The notes beneath the pieces were generated by a model. The model was not told the origin of the DNA and searched no databases. It saw nothing but the letters and a program-made list of their open reading frames with translations. This document shows, piece after piece, positions 11,877 through 24,909 of a stretch of DNA of 64,000 nucleotides (position 1 is the stretch's first letter; every line of letters begins with the position of its first letter). The stretch is taken from positions 45,630 through 109,629 of the forward strand of contig NW_025861053.1 of the NCBI RefSeq assembly GCF_002878395.1, in the 5' to 3' direction. The position numbers and the translations under genes were made by a program. This DNA comes from Capsicum annuum (lineage: Eukaryota; Streptophyta; Magnoliopsida; Solanales; Solanaceae).

Positions 11877-13362
11877 TGATAACGCTTAAATTACACTCTT
11901 GAATGGGTGTAAGCGATTGTTGTTAATATAAAAACCCAACTAGGTTGGGGTCGAATCCCATAGAGAACAATGTGAGTGGCGATTAAACTAGTTTAAAACT
12001 AAAGATACAAGTTAAATTCAAACAAACGATATAAAAAGATAAAATGGGGGTTTTAGAGATTAGCAAATAATTTTTGGTCACTTTCGTTTCAGTGTTTGTC
12101 AATCAAGAGTTTATGAAATAACCAGAATTATGTTCACTAGGGCTTACAGTACATGACAGATGCCAAAATTTACTCAAGACTCTCACGGTGGTTAGGATCA
12201 CAAGCTATCTTTATCGATAATATGCTCAAATGTCTCTTGACCTATTCAAGCATCTAATTTCCTAATACTCTAGGACTTAGCGAATCGCTATGCACTGTCC
12301 AGATTTTACCTCAGGTTAATCAACCTTGTTACAGTGCTGATTATTAAACGAAGCCTTTCTGAGTCCCTATTGATAATTCACTTCCTACTTCTTATGATTT
12401 CTTTCTCAAGCAAACTAAAGTAGGTACGCCTACTGTTTACAACCAACAGACGTAAATTATAATCTCAGAATTACCAAGAAATCCTAACACCTATTAAATC
12501 TTGAGTATTTAACACCTTATCATGACCTAACCCTAGATCCCATGATCTAGGTTACAGGTGTTTAGCCACTCATAATTCAAGAAACAAGTATGCAAATTGA
12601 ATTCATAACCAAAAGTATTAACTTACAATGATGAATAAAATCAAAAGTACACTTTGAATTGAATCACAAGACAAAACTCCAAAATATTGGTCTTAGAGAG
12701 AGAGAGAAAAAAAATTGTATCTTCTATCTTGTGGGATATGTCAATTGATAATGATCGAATGAATAAAAAAAACCTAAAACAAGGCTTTAAATAGTTAACC
12801 CTAAATAAGGAAATAAAATTAAAGTTCAGATTTTCTTTGGAATAGATGACGGCGCTTCTGACGGCCTATCAGGAGTTTGATGGCCTATCACAGATGTCCT
12901 CAGATTCTCTTTAAGTTTGGCTTTTTCTGTCTCAGGATGACGGCAACAATGACGTCCTATCAGGAGTCTGACGGTGCGTCATGGATGTCGTCAGCTCCTC
13001 TTTCATTTTGACAATATCTGCCTAAGGTTGATGTTGATCCTGATGCCTTATCATAACTCTGATGACTTATCACGACATGTCGTCACAACGTTACAGCAAA
13101 TCTCATTCTCTAGTTAAGGTTGACGGCATCCTTGACAGCCTATCACCAGGCTGACGACGTGTCATGGATGTCGTCAGCCACACTTTGTTCTTTATTTGCT
13201 TCCGATTTCATGCTTTTTACTTCCTTTATTTGTTGTTCCCCTTCTTCTCTACTTATACTACAAAATCAAAGTAAACTAATCAAAAATGACTAAAGTTTCT
13301 CAATATTTTGCAATTATTTAGAGTTAAAAACTTTAAATGTGTTAGTATAGGCTCACACATCA
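11877..13362 (-). repeat. Tat/Athila-like 3' LTR
   Basis: On the minus strand it starts TGATGTGTGAGCC (13362) and ends GCGTTATCA (11877). Near its end is the block 'ACCCCAACCTAGTTGGG', common in plant Tat/Athila LTR ends as I recall them. It is directly preceded by a PPT, so it is a 3' LTR rather than a solo LTR. A tract AGAGAGAGAGAG at about 12698-12709 is a simple repeat inside it. Confidence 0.72.
12845..13190 (-). repeat. TGACGGC-type minisatellite inside the Tat-like LTR
   Basis: Several degenerate copies of a ~90-bp unit containing TGACGGC...CCTATCA...GATGTCGTCAG. One copy folds perfectly: GGCTGACGAC (13149-13158) pairs with GTCGTCAGCC (13170-13179) around an 11-nt loop. Confidence 0.78.
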
Positions 13363-13379
13363 ACACCCTCAACTTAAAC
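13363..13379 (-). other. Polypurine tract of the Tat-like element
   Basis: The minus strand reads GTTTAAGTTGAGGGTGT immediately before the LTR start TGATG, in the usual position for this lineage. Confidence 0.7.
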
Positions 13380-14104
13380 AATTGCTTTTCCTCAAGAAAC
13401 AAGAATATAAACAAGAGTATACAAAGTACAAGTAGGCAGCTAACTACTCATATCAGTTTAGAATACATACACCATCTCCAAGGTCAGTCAAATTAAGAGA
13501 AACTGTGTCTATTATTGAAAACACCCATGCAACTCACGAGGATCAAGATATGGCAAGAATTTTAGCAATAACAGCCCATTACATATCCAAATCACACTAT
13601 CCGAATAAGGCAGTGATTAGCAACATACCTAGTGTGCCCTCACAACAAAGAAATCTCTTTATCACTCATGTCAGAATTTACATACATAAACATAGGGATA
13701 AACACAAAACTCACTCTTAGAATGAAGTTCCAACATTGCACATCAAATGCCATAGGCTTGCCCTTATAGTCAGTACCCAAGTCATCAGACAGGTCAGTTA
13801 GGATCACTATAGGGCTTTTCTTAAGCTTGTAACGTAGGCTAGGGGCTGGTATGATATTCATGGATATTTCATAGTGACTATGCCTCCTTGACACTACACT
13901 AAAATCTTGGGGTTTCAACTCCCAACCTTCTTTTCTTCATCTCTTTTATTGATCACACATGCTCAAGATGGATACGATCTTTTCAATTATCACATTATCT
14001 TTTTATCATCTTTTACACAACTTTCTCATTTCTTATTCCTTTTTCACCGCACCCAACTTTTTATTCTTTTATTTTATTCTTTCTCTCTTCATACTTATTT
14101 TGTA
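13380..14104 (-). other. 3' interior of the Tat-like element (truncated)
   Basis: A minus-strand frame at 13640-13918 (92 codons) starts near a C/T-rich stretch, but I recognise no catalytic domain. It probably represents the non-enzymatic region downstream of pol. The stretch becomes very pyrimidine-rich at 13980-14100 and ends where a + LTR tail begins. No upstream pol or 5' LTR of this element is present. Confidence 0.5.
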
Positions 14105-14804
14105 TGACGTACCCCTCAGATAGCAACATCAGTAGATTTAATTATTTAGTGTCCCAACAGTAGTAAACTCAGATGTCAGTAAATCAGCACTCGAAACTCA
14201 GTATTCAGTGTCACTACGATCTCAGTTATAGTTTATCCATTCATACATATATCCCCATTCAGCATACGTAAATTATTTTAGTCGGTATTGTTCATGAATA
14301 TAAACCCTTTCATTTAGCCTTACCTCATCTAGCATACCAGTACATTTCCTCATACTGACGCATACTTTCTTATGCTATGATGTCTTATACCATAGGTTCA
14401 GAAGTACGGGATATCGAGAATCCTTAGCAGTCTAGATTCAGCCAGCAGCAGTAGACTTAGAGTGGGTCCTTATCATTCGAGGATAATCTTTATTTTATTA
14501 TTTAATTAGATTTACTATTGCAGTAGATGAAGTTAGTTGGGGGATTGTCCCATCAACTCCTTATTTAGATAGTGTAGAGGCTTTTTCATACTAGATGTTT
14601 CAGAAAATTTACAGCTTTTATATGTTATGTTTTTCTCAGTAATTTTAATGTTATGAACCTTATGGCAAGTTTTTGCTAGTTTTCCATATTTTTATAGTAT
14701 ATTATTTTAGTGCTCAGTTATAGATATCAGCATGGGTTAGCTTGTGGTCCTTCAGATTCATAAGCACCATGTAGCAACCGGGGTTTAGACTCTAGGCCGT
14801 CACA
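14105..14804 (+). mobile_element. Orphan 3' portion of a + strand G-type LTR
   Basis: Collinear with the right part of the G LTR (about 54780-55506): shared blocks include 'CATTTAGCCTTACCTCAT', 'AGCATACCAGTACATT', and the terminal 'GGGTTAGCTTG...GGTCCTTC'. It ends GCCGTCACA at 14804, equivalent to the LTR end GCATTACA. It abuts the truncated M1 LTR with no PBS. Confidence 0.75.
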
Positions 14805-16728
14805 ATTCCGTATTGAGATGAGTGACTCTATCTGACAGTCCTGGAATTTATAGAACTATCTTTACTAAAACTTAGACTGAGACTGTGAGAGGTAATTATC
14901 TAACCAACATACCCCAAAGTTGAACTGGTGGGCTCAGACCTGTAAGCCCACTTGGAAGGATGTTAATACCATGCCATGGGTAAGGACAAGTTAAGAGTTA
15001 CCCTCATCTGTTAGGTACTCTAACAAGAATGGTGGGTCTCTCATCTGACAGGTTAAGCCACCTCATCAACCCTCAATTGGCAGGTTTGATGTCTCAACCT
15101 ACGGTGGCTAGGTAGTTCTGGAATGCAAGGACTGCTCCTAAGGATCACATCTTCTATTGGCAGGTGAGCCCTCATCCTTGGGTTCACTCGGTGCTAAATC
15201 CTATTCCCAACTGAATAGACACTGAACTAAGTATACTGGACTGAACTAGACTAAGTTCACTGAGTTCTATTGACTGATGGAGTACTACTAAGTTCTGTTA
15301 GCTGACTGAGTTTACTGAGGATTTAACTGAATACTGAGCGGGACTGAACTGATATTGAATTTACTGAGTTTTCCTGAGTTTTGTAATTGACTGAATTCTA
15401 CTGATCATGGCTTGACTAAGATTATCTTGAAAGTAACAGTAGCTCTAGGTAATCAGCTAAATTATCGGATATTAAATACCCCCAAGACTCGATAGCATGA
15501 ATAATAATAAAATATGGCAATTCTTGATAACACGATAATAATCAACCATTCATTATGGAATCAATGAGGTATTTCATCAAGAACTTGGAAATTCATGAAC
15601 TTATATATAGATGGAAGAACATGCTATCATGTCATGGAACACTATATAGTTCACCAGGATAATTCAACAAACACTTGCAAGGCATCAGAAAAAAACATAG
15701 GAGTAACCTTGAACATGTAGTTTCCATTATGAGTTCATCATTAAGATCACCAATGGTTCACAAAGCACAATTTATTCACTTAGGCATTGTAACAAACACA
15801 TGGGAGGCATAAGTTTAGACACAGGCATTTTAACAAATACATGGGAGGCATAGCTTTAGACTTAGGCATAAACATTAAACAATTAAATCATGGCTACATC
15901 AATCAATCCAATTACAAGGATTCCAACACCCATTCTAACATAAAGTCATGAAATTCATTAAAGATCCCAACTTGGACATCATATCACAACATTAACATGT
16001 GTACAATCAAACCCACAACATGGAAATCATAAATCATATCTTTTAAAGGGTTTATTGTGCTCCAAGAGTAAAGGGACCCTTGGATGAAAACTCTAAATAC
16101 CTTAGTTGAAGAATTTCTGAAAGTTAATGGTGGAAATCTTGAGTTCTTGATTTGAAATTGAAGCCTTTAGGGTTTTGTTTTTTAGAAAATTTAAGAAAAA
16201 ATGAGTTTATTTTTCTTCTAGGGTGATAAATTTCATGTTTTAAGGGATGAGGGTCAAGGGAAAAAGACGCAAATACCCATAAGAACGTGGTTTTTAAATG
16301 ACTAAAAATTGGGTTACCGACATAAAATGCTACATGGTACATCATGGCATCGATGCGATACCCAACGCATTGCACCAAGTTAGCATTGACTCACTGGAAT
16401 TTTACGTTGGTAGCTAGGGAAAATATTAACCAATGCCGATAGTTGATGTGGCACTCCAAGATCACGTTGATTCACTATTTTGGGATTCCAAAGGAGCTTT
16501 AAACAAAGTTCAAAAAATCCAAAACTCACCCGGGATCACCGGTTAACCTTCCTGATCATGAATTAACTCAAATACCATTATTTAATGGGCATAAAGGACA
16601 CGAAACAAGATTTCCAGCTCATGAAGTCTAAAATGACACTAAGTCTGAATACTTAGCTAAAATATTCAAAGTATGGGGCCCCTTAACTAATGAACTAAAT
16701 TAGACTTAGGATTTCGCTGGGTCTTATA
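14805..16728 (-). repeat. M1 3' LTR (truncated)
   Basis: Begins on the minus strand TATAAGACCC (5' LTR: TGTAAGACC) and runs collinear with 24454-22546, then stops at the junction with the + LTR tail. It includes an ACTGA-rich tract (15190-15420) and the donor-like AAG|GTATTT near 16100. Confidence 0.85.
15190..15420 (-). repeat. ACTGA/TCAGT-rich degenerate tract
   Basis: The pentamer ACTGA recurs every 8-20 bp (sense strand TCAGT). The matching tract in the 5' LTR is 22950-23160, and element G's LTR has the same TCAGT enrichment at 28690-28770 and 54280-54360. Confidence 0.7.
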
Positions 16729-16762
16729 ATATCTCCCCCTTGGGAATATTCGTCCTCAAATG
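16729..16762 (-). other. M1 polypurine tract and conserved 3' block
   Basis: The minus strand reads TGAGGACGAATATTCCC followed by AAGGGGGAGATAT and the LTR. The same block precedes the LTRs of G, M2 and B. Confidence 0.85.
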
Positions 16763-17064
16763 AGACTGGCTAAGAGGGGAGAACTGATAATTGAAAGTGA
16801 ATACTGGAGATGCATATCTGATGCATGATTTCATGATTGAAGCTACTGATATACTGATTTATCATACCAAACTTGCATATCTAATACATGAGTACATAAC
16901 TGAGTTGATTCATGAATGTATGGCTGAGATTACTGATAAGCTAAGTTTCTCATACTGAACATAAATATCTAATGCATGAATACATGACTGAACTAACTCA
17001 TAAATATATGACTAAAAATGCAATGGTTACTGATACCTATTTGTAACTGAAATCTGAACATGAA

Positions 17065-20000
17065 ACTAAATAAGCTTAAGGAAACTTATTACCTTGGGTT
17101 GAGGTTGTATTAGCGGAGAATAAATGAGGGTACTTATTTGCATGTCTGCTTTTGCTTCCCAAGTAGCTCCCTCAATGAACTGATTCCACCAAAGAACTTT
17201 GACTAGAGGGACTTATTTGTTCCTCAGTTTGTGATTCTGATAGTCAAGGATTTTGACTGGGATCTCTTCGAGAGGTTGTTCTGAATATCTATGTGCTCTA
17301 TTGGGACTACGACTGTTAGGTCACCTATGCACTTCTTAAGCAAGGAGACATGGAAGACTAGGTGTACTGAGTCTAAGTCTGGAGGCAACTCTAACTCATA
17401 AGCTACCTTTTCGAAATGACTAAGAATTTTGAAGGGACCAACATATCAAGGATTGAGCTTTCCCTTCTTGTTGAACCCCTTCACTCCCTTCATGGGAGAT
17501 ATTTTCAAGTACACAAAGTCATAAATCTAGAACTCAAGATCCTTTCTATGCACATCTGGGTATAATTTCTATCGGCTCTAAGCCGTCTTGAGACTTTCTT
17601 TGATCAACTAAAATTTTTCTAACGTATCAAATACCAAGTCAAGCCATACAACTGCAGCCTTACCGACTTCAAACCAACCAATTGTAGATCTATATCTCCT
17701 CCTATAAAGCTCCTCAAACGGAGACATCTAAATGCTAGAATGAGTTATGGTTGTATGTAAACTCAATTAAAGGCAAGTGGTCATCCCAACCACCTTTAAA
17801 ATCAATCACACACGCTCGCAGAATATCTTCTAGAGTTTGAATGGTCCTTTCTGCCTGACCATCTGTCTAAGGATGAAAGGTTGTACTAAGGTAAACTCGA
17901 GTACCAAGACCCTTTTGAATAATTTCTAGAAATAAGAGGTGAACTGTGTACCTCTATCTAAGATAATGGATAACCAAACACCATGCAATCTGACCAACTC
18001 CTTAATATAAGTTTGTCATAATCCTCGACTGAATAAGAGGTATGAACTAGAAGAAAATAAGATGATTTGGTTATCCTATGTACGATGACCCAAACTGAGA
18101 TGTGTTGATGATAAGTACGAGGCAAAACCATCACGAAGTCCATGTTCACTTCTTCCTACTTCCAAGTGGAAATACTAAACTCTTGCATAGACCCACTTGA
18201 CTTCTGATGCTCAATCTTAACCTACTGACATGTTGAGCAATTAGCCACAAACTCTGCAATGTCTCTCTTCATCCCACTCCACTTATAGATCTCCCGTAAA
18301 TTGTGGTACATCTTAGTGTCCCCTAGATGAATAGAGTAACATGCACCATACATTTTTTCAAGAATTCATTGCCTCAATTCATCTACACCTGGCAAACATA
18401 ACCTACCTTGGCAACGCAACACACCATCTCCCCCTGGGGAGAAAACCTCTACTTTCTGATCTTTAATTGACTCTTTCAATTTGACTAAACTAGGATCTCT
18501 ATCCTTATTCTCCTTTACTTTAGAAACTAGAGATGATTTTGAGTTGTTCTGAACTCACACACTACCTTCTGTTGAGTCAACTAAGAGGACACCTAGTCAG
18601 GTAAGATGATGAAATTCTTGAGCTAACTTCTTCTTACTGTCCTCGAAATGAGCAACACTACCCATAGACAGTCTACTAAGAGCATCAGCCACTACATTGT
18701 CCTTGCCTGGATGATAAAGGACACTCATGTCATAATCTTTCAAGAGTTCTAATCACCTTCTTTGATGGAGGTTAACATCTTTTTGAGAGAATACATGCTG
18801 AAGTTTCTTATGATCTGTGAACACATCTACATGCACCCCATATAAGTAGTGCCTCCAAATCTTCAAGGAAAATACTACTGCTGCTAACTCAAGGTCTTGA
18901 GTAGGGTAATTCTTCTCATGGGGCTTAAGCTATCTAGAGACGTAGTCTATGACCTTACCATAATGCATAAGGACATAACCCAAACCTACTCTAGATGTAT
19001 CACAGTACACCACAAAGCCATCTGAACCATCTGGTAAAGCCAAGACTGGGGTTGAGGTAAGTCTAGTCTTCAACTCCTTAAAACTCTTCGCAAGAATCTA
19101 ACCATTGTAACTTGACTTTCTTTTAAGTAAATTTGGACATAGGGGATGTAATAGAAGAAAAACCTTTAAGAACCGATGATAATAGCTAGCTAAACCCAAG
19201 AAACTCCTAATATCTAATGGAGAGATGGGTCTAGGCCAGTTTCTCACAACTTCAATATTTTGACGGTTAACTCTAATTCCCTTACCGAAAATGATATGGC
19301 CAGGAAAAGCTACTGACCTTAGCCAAAATTTGTACTTACTATATTTGGCAAACAACTGATGGTTTCTGAGAGTCTGCAATACTATTCTGAGATGGTCTGC
19401 ATGATCATGTTCACTGCGGGAATAGACAAGGATGTCATCTAAGAAGACTATGACAAACATGTCCTAGTACTACTTGAACACACGGTTCATCAAATCTATT
19501 AAATTTGTTGAGGCATTGGTAAGACCAAATGATATGACTAAGAATTCAAAGTGACCATACCAAGTTCTGAAAGCTATTTTTTGAAAGTCACATTCCCTGA
19601 CTCTGAGTTGATGATAGTCTGATCTGAGGTCGATCTTTGAAAAGTAACTGGCGCCCTAAAGTTGGTCAAAAAATTCATTGATTCTAGGAAGTGGATACTT
19701 TTTTATCGTGACTTTATTGAGATGGTGGGAGTCTATACACATTCTGAGAGAACCATCTTTATTATGCACGAATAGAACTGGTGCACCCAACAGGGACACA
19801 CTGGGTCTGATGAATCCCTTATCTAGGAGATCTTTTAATTATTCTTTTAACTCTCTGAGTTTTGTTGGTGTCATTCTGTATGGTAGAATAGATATGGGTT
19901 GAGTATCTGGAAGAAGGTCTATTCCAAAGTTAATTTCCCTTTCAGGAGGAACTCTGGGAAGATCTTCTTGAAACATCTCTGAATATTCATTCACTACTAG

Positions 20001-20480
20001 ACTAACTCAAGATTAGGAGTATCTAAACAAAAGTCTATGACTCACACAAGAAGGTAGACACACCCCTTGGATATCATTATCCTTGCCCTTAGGTAGGAAA
20101 TAAGTTAACCCTTAAATGCTAAAGTACTACCCCTCCACTCAATGAATAACGATAATTCATGCCGAGAATGACATCAAAATCAGTCATCTCTAATTTGACT
20201 AAGTCTACTGAAGTGACTTTCTAAGATACCATAATCGGACAGTTCCTCTATACCTGTCAGGCTATGATAGATTTACCCCCTGGGGTAGAGATTGAGAAAG
20301 GCTCTGCTAGGATTTTGGAACTGACTCTAAAATCAACTGCTATATAAGGAGTAACAAATGACAAAGAATCTCCTAGATCTAGTAAAGTATAAATATGTAT
20401 ATAAAAGATATGTAACATACTAGTTACCACATCAGGAGAACTTTCCTGATTCTGTTGGGACTGAAGAGCATAAAGTCTAT
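17065..20480 (-). pseudogene. M1 pol relic (PR-RT-RNase H-IN-chromodomain-like)
   Basis: Read right to left: protease with LLDLGDSLSFVTP around 20360 and DFDVILGM near 20170; RT 19960-19090, with KYPLPRIN near 19680 and an intact FLDDILVYS active-site motif in the 19098-19460 segment; RNase H about 19060-18640; integrase core fragment 17958-18149 (VWVIVHRITK, where the usual catalytic Asp is His); C-terminal WWNQFIEGATWEA near 17160-17200. Stops and frameshifts break every domain boundary. The longest open piece is 120 codons, against well over 1000 for an intact Tekay polyprotein. The enzyme would have copied and integrated the element; this copy cannot. Confidence 0.85.
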
Positions 20481-21604
20481 TTGGGCGCTGCCCACTGGTG
20501 GCACCGGATGAGGACCCTGCAGATTTGGGTGACTGGACTAAGCTGGGGGGATGGTTATGCTGACCCTGGGAACCTAACTGAGGAAAATCTCTTACTTTGT
20601 GGCCTGGCTTGCCAGATCCAAAACAATCATCAGTGTCAGCCCTGCAAATACCAAGATGGTTCTTGCCACAAGTCTGATAGAGAGGATTAGTTTGAGCACT
20701 GATGATACTACCCTGATATCTAGACCGTGTGCCCTATCTCTGTTGTCATCTCTGAATTTTGACACTAGATAACTAGTTGAGGATGGAGCTGGAACTGATG
20801 ACTTAGGAAAAAACTGAAAATGATTCCCACCCTCTGACTTAGGCTGAGCAAAGTTGAAACTATCTGTTCTAGCAATTTTATTCTACTTTTCCCTCTTCTT
20901 ATTCTTTTGTTCCTCTATTTGTTGAGCCCATAAGCCTGGATATGTCCATCTCACTAATCAGCATAGCGGTCCTGCACTCCTTGACCACTTTATTATTCAC
21001 TCCAGAAATAAGCTTACTCACCTTTGATTTGCTATTTTCTACCACATGAGGAGTGTATCTAGCTAATTGAGTAAACTTAAGAGAATACTCATTCACTGTC
21101 ATATTTCCCTACCTGAGTTTGATAAATTTTAACACCTTAGATTCTCTCAGCTCTAGGGGAAAGAATTTATCCAAAAAAGTTCCCATTCTATGGACCCTGG
21201 ATCTGCGGCCCTTTCTGCTTTCCACTATTTGAACTATGTATGAGCCACATCCTTCAAGTGATATGCAGCAAGCTTTGCACTCTCACTAGCAGTCACCACC
21301 ATAATATCCATAACCTTCTTCACCTGATCAAGAAATTCTTGAGGGTCCTCTTCTAGCTTAGCCCCGATAAAAAAGGAGGATTCATTCAGGAGAAGTCCCA
21401 AATCTTGGCTGCAGTAGAATTGGCCACTGGGTTGGCCGGAATGGCAATTGGACTTTCATTCTAGATAGCAACTGAATGAGCTAGGATGGTGGAAGCTACC
21501 CTAAACTCAACGTGGAAGACGTACTCACCCAAAGGATTTGGCTGGGCGGGCTGAGGGGCTAGCTGGTCTTCTTTTCCTCTTCCCTGAGTCCTCTTTGGAG
21601 GCAT
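20480..21604 (-). pseudogene. M1 gag relic
   Basis: The ATG at 21604 opens MPPKRTQGRGKEDQ, the usual N-terminal style of this lineage, and lies 3 bp after a good acceptor-like tract. A CAG-to-TAG type stop follows near residue 50. Retrotransposon-gag core at 20899-21102 (EYSLKFTQLARYTP). The zinc knuckle near 20600 reads CFGSGKPGHKVRDFP: two of the four CCHC ligands (second and last Cys) are lost. Structural protein of the virus-like particle when intact. Confidence 0.83.
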
Positions 21605-21630
21605 TTTCTAAAAATAGAAGAGAAATAAGG
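21605..21630 (-). promoter_or_regulatory. Splice-acceptor-like site before M1 gag
   Basis: The minus strand reads CTTATTTCTCTTCTATTTTT then AG, three bases before the gag ATG: a pyrimidine tract plus AG in textbook position. It pairs with the donor-like motif at 23835, implying a ~2.2 kb intron that removes the LTR end and the PBS. Confidence 0.5.
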
Positions 21631-21811
21631 GATTATATTGAGAATTTAATTGGAGCTCATCCTCACTCGCACGATATGAATACTAAAAGAAAGGAATCTA
21701 CTCCTAAATAATCTCATAGCCTCCTATACATAAATGTGGCATGCTACACACCTATGCACAAGATTCTACTAGATGCGGTTTTCAAACTTCCTAGGACACT
21801 TTTGAACCTTA

Positions 21812-21824
21812 GGCTCTGATACCA
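21812..21824 (-). other. M1 primer-binding site
   Basis: The minus strand reads TGGTATCAGAGCC, an exact initiator-Met tRNA complement, four bases after the LTR end GTTACA. Confidence 0.92.
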
Positions 21825-21828
21825 AGTT

Positions 21829-24454
21829 TGTAACTCCCCGAGTCTGTACCTTAGACCTACACGGTGCTCATAACCTCGAAGTACCACAAGCTAACCCATG
21901 ACTAGAACCTACTGCAATAACTAAATAATAATATTGTATAATACACAATAATGGGCTGAAATGCCATAAGTTTCAATACTAAATTAATACTAAAATACGG
22001 TTTAAGGTATAACCATTTCAAAATTTAAATAACTATCTAAACATCTAGTCTGAAAAGCCTCTAAACTGAACTGTCTGAATAAAGAGTTGATGGGATAATC
22101 CTCCAACTAACACCATCTACTGAAATACTGAATCTAATAAAATAATGACATAAAAAAATATCCTCGAATGATAAGGACTCACTGCTAGGACTACTGCTGC
22201 TGGCTGAATCTGAAGTTATCAATACGTGGTCGGGAACCTGAGCGTTTGAACCTATGGTATAAAACACCATAGCGCAAGATAAAAGTATGTGTCAGTAAGT
22301 GAGAATGTACTGGTATGCAAAGTGAGGTAAGGCAGAATCCAAGGGTTCATATGCATGAACTATAACTGGCTGGATAACATAAACATGACTACGTGAGAAT
22401 ACATGAATAAATACATAAATTTAACTGAAGTCATAAGGATTCTAAATACTGAGATTACTGATAACATAGATTACTGATAACTGATGTACTGTTAACTGAA
22501 TGATTGTTTCTAACAGTCCTGATTCTGATGGAACTATCTGAGTTTCGTACTGAGATGAGTGATTGTATCTGACAGTCCTAAATTCTGTAGAACTATCTGA
22601 GTTCTTTATTGAAGACTAAGACTGTGGACGGTAATCATCTAACCGATATGCTCCAAATCTAAATTGGTGGGGTCCAACCTATAACCCCAGTTAGAAGGGT
22701 GTCAATACTGTGCCATGGATAAAGACAAGCTGAGAGTTACCCTCATCTGTCAGGTACTCTAACGAGAATAGTGGGACCCTTATCTGAAAGGTTAAGCCAC
22801 CTCATCAACCCTCAACTGGTAGGTTTTATGTATCAACCTATGCTAGCTACGTAGTTCTGGAATGTAAGGACTGCTTCTAAGGATCACACCTTCTACTGGT
22901 AGGTGAGCCCTCATCCATGGGTTCACTCAATGCTAAATCTGACTCCCAACTGAATAGATACTGAACTGAGTAAACCTGACTAAACTGGACTGATTTCAAT
23001 GAGTTCCATTGATTGATGGAATACTACTGAGTCTGTTAGCTGACTGATTTTACTGAGGATTTAACTGACTACTGAGTGGGACTGGACAGATACTGAATTT
23101 ACTGAGTTTTCGTAAGTTCTATAACTGACTGAATTCTACTGATCGTGGCTTGACTGAGATTATCTTGAAACTGACACTGGCTCTAGACAAACAACTAAAT
23201 TGTCGGTTATTAAATTATCCTAGGACTCGATAGTATGAATAATAATAAAATATGACAATTCTTGACAACATGATAATAATCAACCATTCACTATGGAATC
23301 AATGAGGTATTTCATCAAGCACTTGGAAATTCATGAACTTGTATATAGATGGAAACACATGCTATCATGTCATGGAACACTATATAATTCACATGGATAA
23401 TTCAACAAGCACTTGCAAGGCATCACAATAACATAGGAGTAACCTTGAACATGTAGTTTCCATTATGAGTTCATCATTAAGATCACCAATGGTTCACAAA
23501 GCACAATTTATTCACTTAGGCCTTTTAGCAAATATAGGAGGCATAGCTTTAGACTTAAGCATTTTAACAAACACATGGGCGGCATAGCTTTAGACTTAGG
23601 CATGATCACTAAACAATTATATCATGGCTACATCAATCAATTCAATTTCAAGGATTCCAACACCCGCGCTAACGTAAGGTCATGAAATTCATTAAAGATC
23701 CCAACTTGGACATCATATCGCAACATTAACATGTGTATAATCAAACCCACAACATGGAAATCATAAATCATATTTTTAAAAGGGTTTCTTGATCTCTAAG
23801 GGTGGAAGGGACCCTTGGATGAACACTCTACATACCTTAATTAAAGATTTTCTGAAAGTTAATGATGGAAATCTTAGTTTTTGATTTGAAATTGAAGCCT
23901 CTAGGGTTTTGTTCTTCAGGAAATTTGAGAAAGAATGAGTTTATTTGCCTTCTAGGGTGATAATTTCATTTTTTGGGGGCTAAGTGTCGAGGAAAAAAGA
24001 CCTAAATACCTTCAAAAATGCAGTCTAAACTAGGTTACCGATGCAAAATGCGACGCATCGCATCGACTGCATCGATGTGATACCCAATGCATTACGCCAA
24101 GTTAGCATCGACTCATAGGAGTTTGACACTGGTAGCTAGGGAAAATATTAACCAATGTGATAGTCGACGCGGCGTGCCAAGATCGCATTGATTCACTATT
24201 TTGAGATTCCAAAAGAGCTTCAAATGAAGTTCAAAAAATTCAAAACTCGGCCGAGATCAGCGGTTAACCTTCCTGATCATGAATTAATTCAAATAATATT
24301 ATTTAATGGGCGTAAAGAATGCAAAACAATATCGCCAACTCATGAAGGCTAGAATGACACTAAGTCTGAATACTTATCTATAATATTCTAAGTCTGGGAC
24401 CCCTTAACAAGCATTAATGTATTGAATTAGCTTAGGATTTTGTGAGGTCTTACA
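21829..24454 (-). repeat. M1 5' LTR
   Basis: 2626 bp, starts TGTAAGACC (24454) and ends GGGGAGTTACA (21829). It contains the palindrome-rich block at 24040-24210 (CATCGATG, GCGACGCATCGC-like words), a donor-like TTAAG|GTATGT at 23835, and an ACTGA-rich tract at 22950-23160. Confidence 0.9.
23830..23839 (-). promoter_or_regulatory. Splice-donor-like motif in M1 5' LTR
   Basis: The minus strand reads TTAAG|GTATGT, first intron base at 23835, 620 bp from the LTR start. The upstream side is C/A-rich leader-like; the downstream side is AT-rich. Confidence 0.5.
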
Positions 24455-24517
24455 TAAACTAAGGGATGACTTATCAACCAAGTTGTCACCCATAATTGTC
24501 TCAGCTACAAAAGTGAC

Positions 24518-24567
24518 GACTTGAGTTGATAAGCCATCAACTAGTTGATAAGTTATCAACTCAAGTC
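24518..24567 (+). repeat. 50-bp nested palindrome in A-family LTR
   Basis: GACTTGAGTTGATAA (24518-24532) is the exact reverse complement of TTATCAACTCAAGTC (24553-24567). The spacer itself contains the perfect palindrome ATCAACTAGTTGAT (24536-24549). Flanking copies of GATGACTTATCAAC make this the family's minisatellite region. Confidence 0.88.
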
Positions 24568-24898
24568 ATCAACTAATAATTTCAGCAATTCTTATTCAGT
24601 TTCGTACAGGTATTTTTTTCTTTTCCTCACCTCAAATCCTACCCCTCCCACCACTTAAAGCATCATAAGGCATTATTTTCCCTCATATTCAATTACTTAA
24701 TACGTTATTTCTTCTTCCACTCCCAAGAAAGAGATTAGGGTTTCTTCTTAAGATCATCTCCCAAGAACTTCAAAACTCTATTACTTTCTCTTCAAGATAA
24801 GCAAAAAATTTAAGATTTCTAATCCAAGAACACAAGAAAGCTTTCAAGATCATCCCCATTTCTTTCAAGGTCAAGATTTATCCACCAAGTCAAGTCTA

Positions 24899-24909
24899 TT
24901 AAGGTATGT
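24899..24909 (+). promoter_or_regulatory. Splice-donor-like motif in A-family LTR
   Basis: TTAAG|GTATGT, first intron base 24904. Upstream (24640-24900) is a C/A-rich, leader-like stretch with many CAAG words; downstream composition turns AT-rich at once. Confidence 0.5.

Larger units (their letters stand above)
14805..24454 (-). mobile_element. M1: minus-strand Tekay/Del-type gypsy element
   Basis: 5' LTR 21829-24454, perfect PBS, gag start at 21604, decayed gag-pol to about 17065, PPT and a 3' LTR (14805-16728) that lacks its last ~715 bp. The order gag-PR-RT-RNase H-integrase-chromodomain-like tail fits chromoviruses. The LTR resembles that of element G more than the others. The missing right flank prevents a duplication test. 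Confidence 0.88.

Noticed and set aside
13308..13918. Small + and - frames around the Tat-like PPT
   Set aside because: Some cross the LTR boundary; the 92-codon minus frame shows no known domain, so it is described as interior sequence rather than called a gene.
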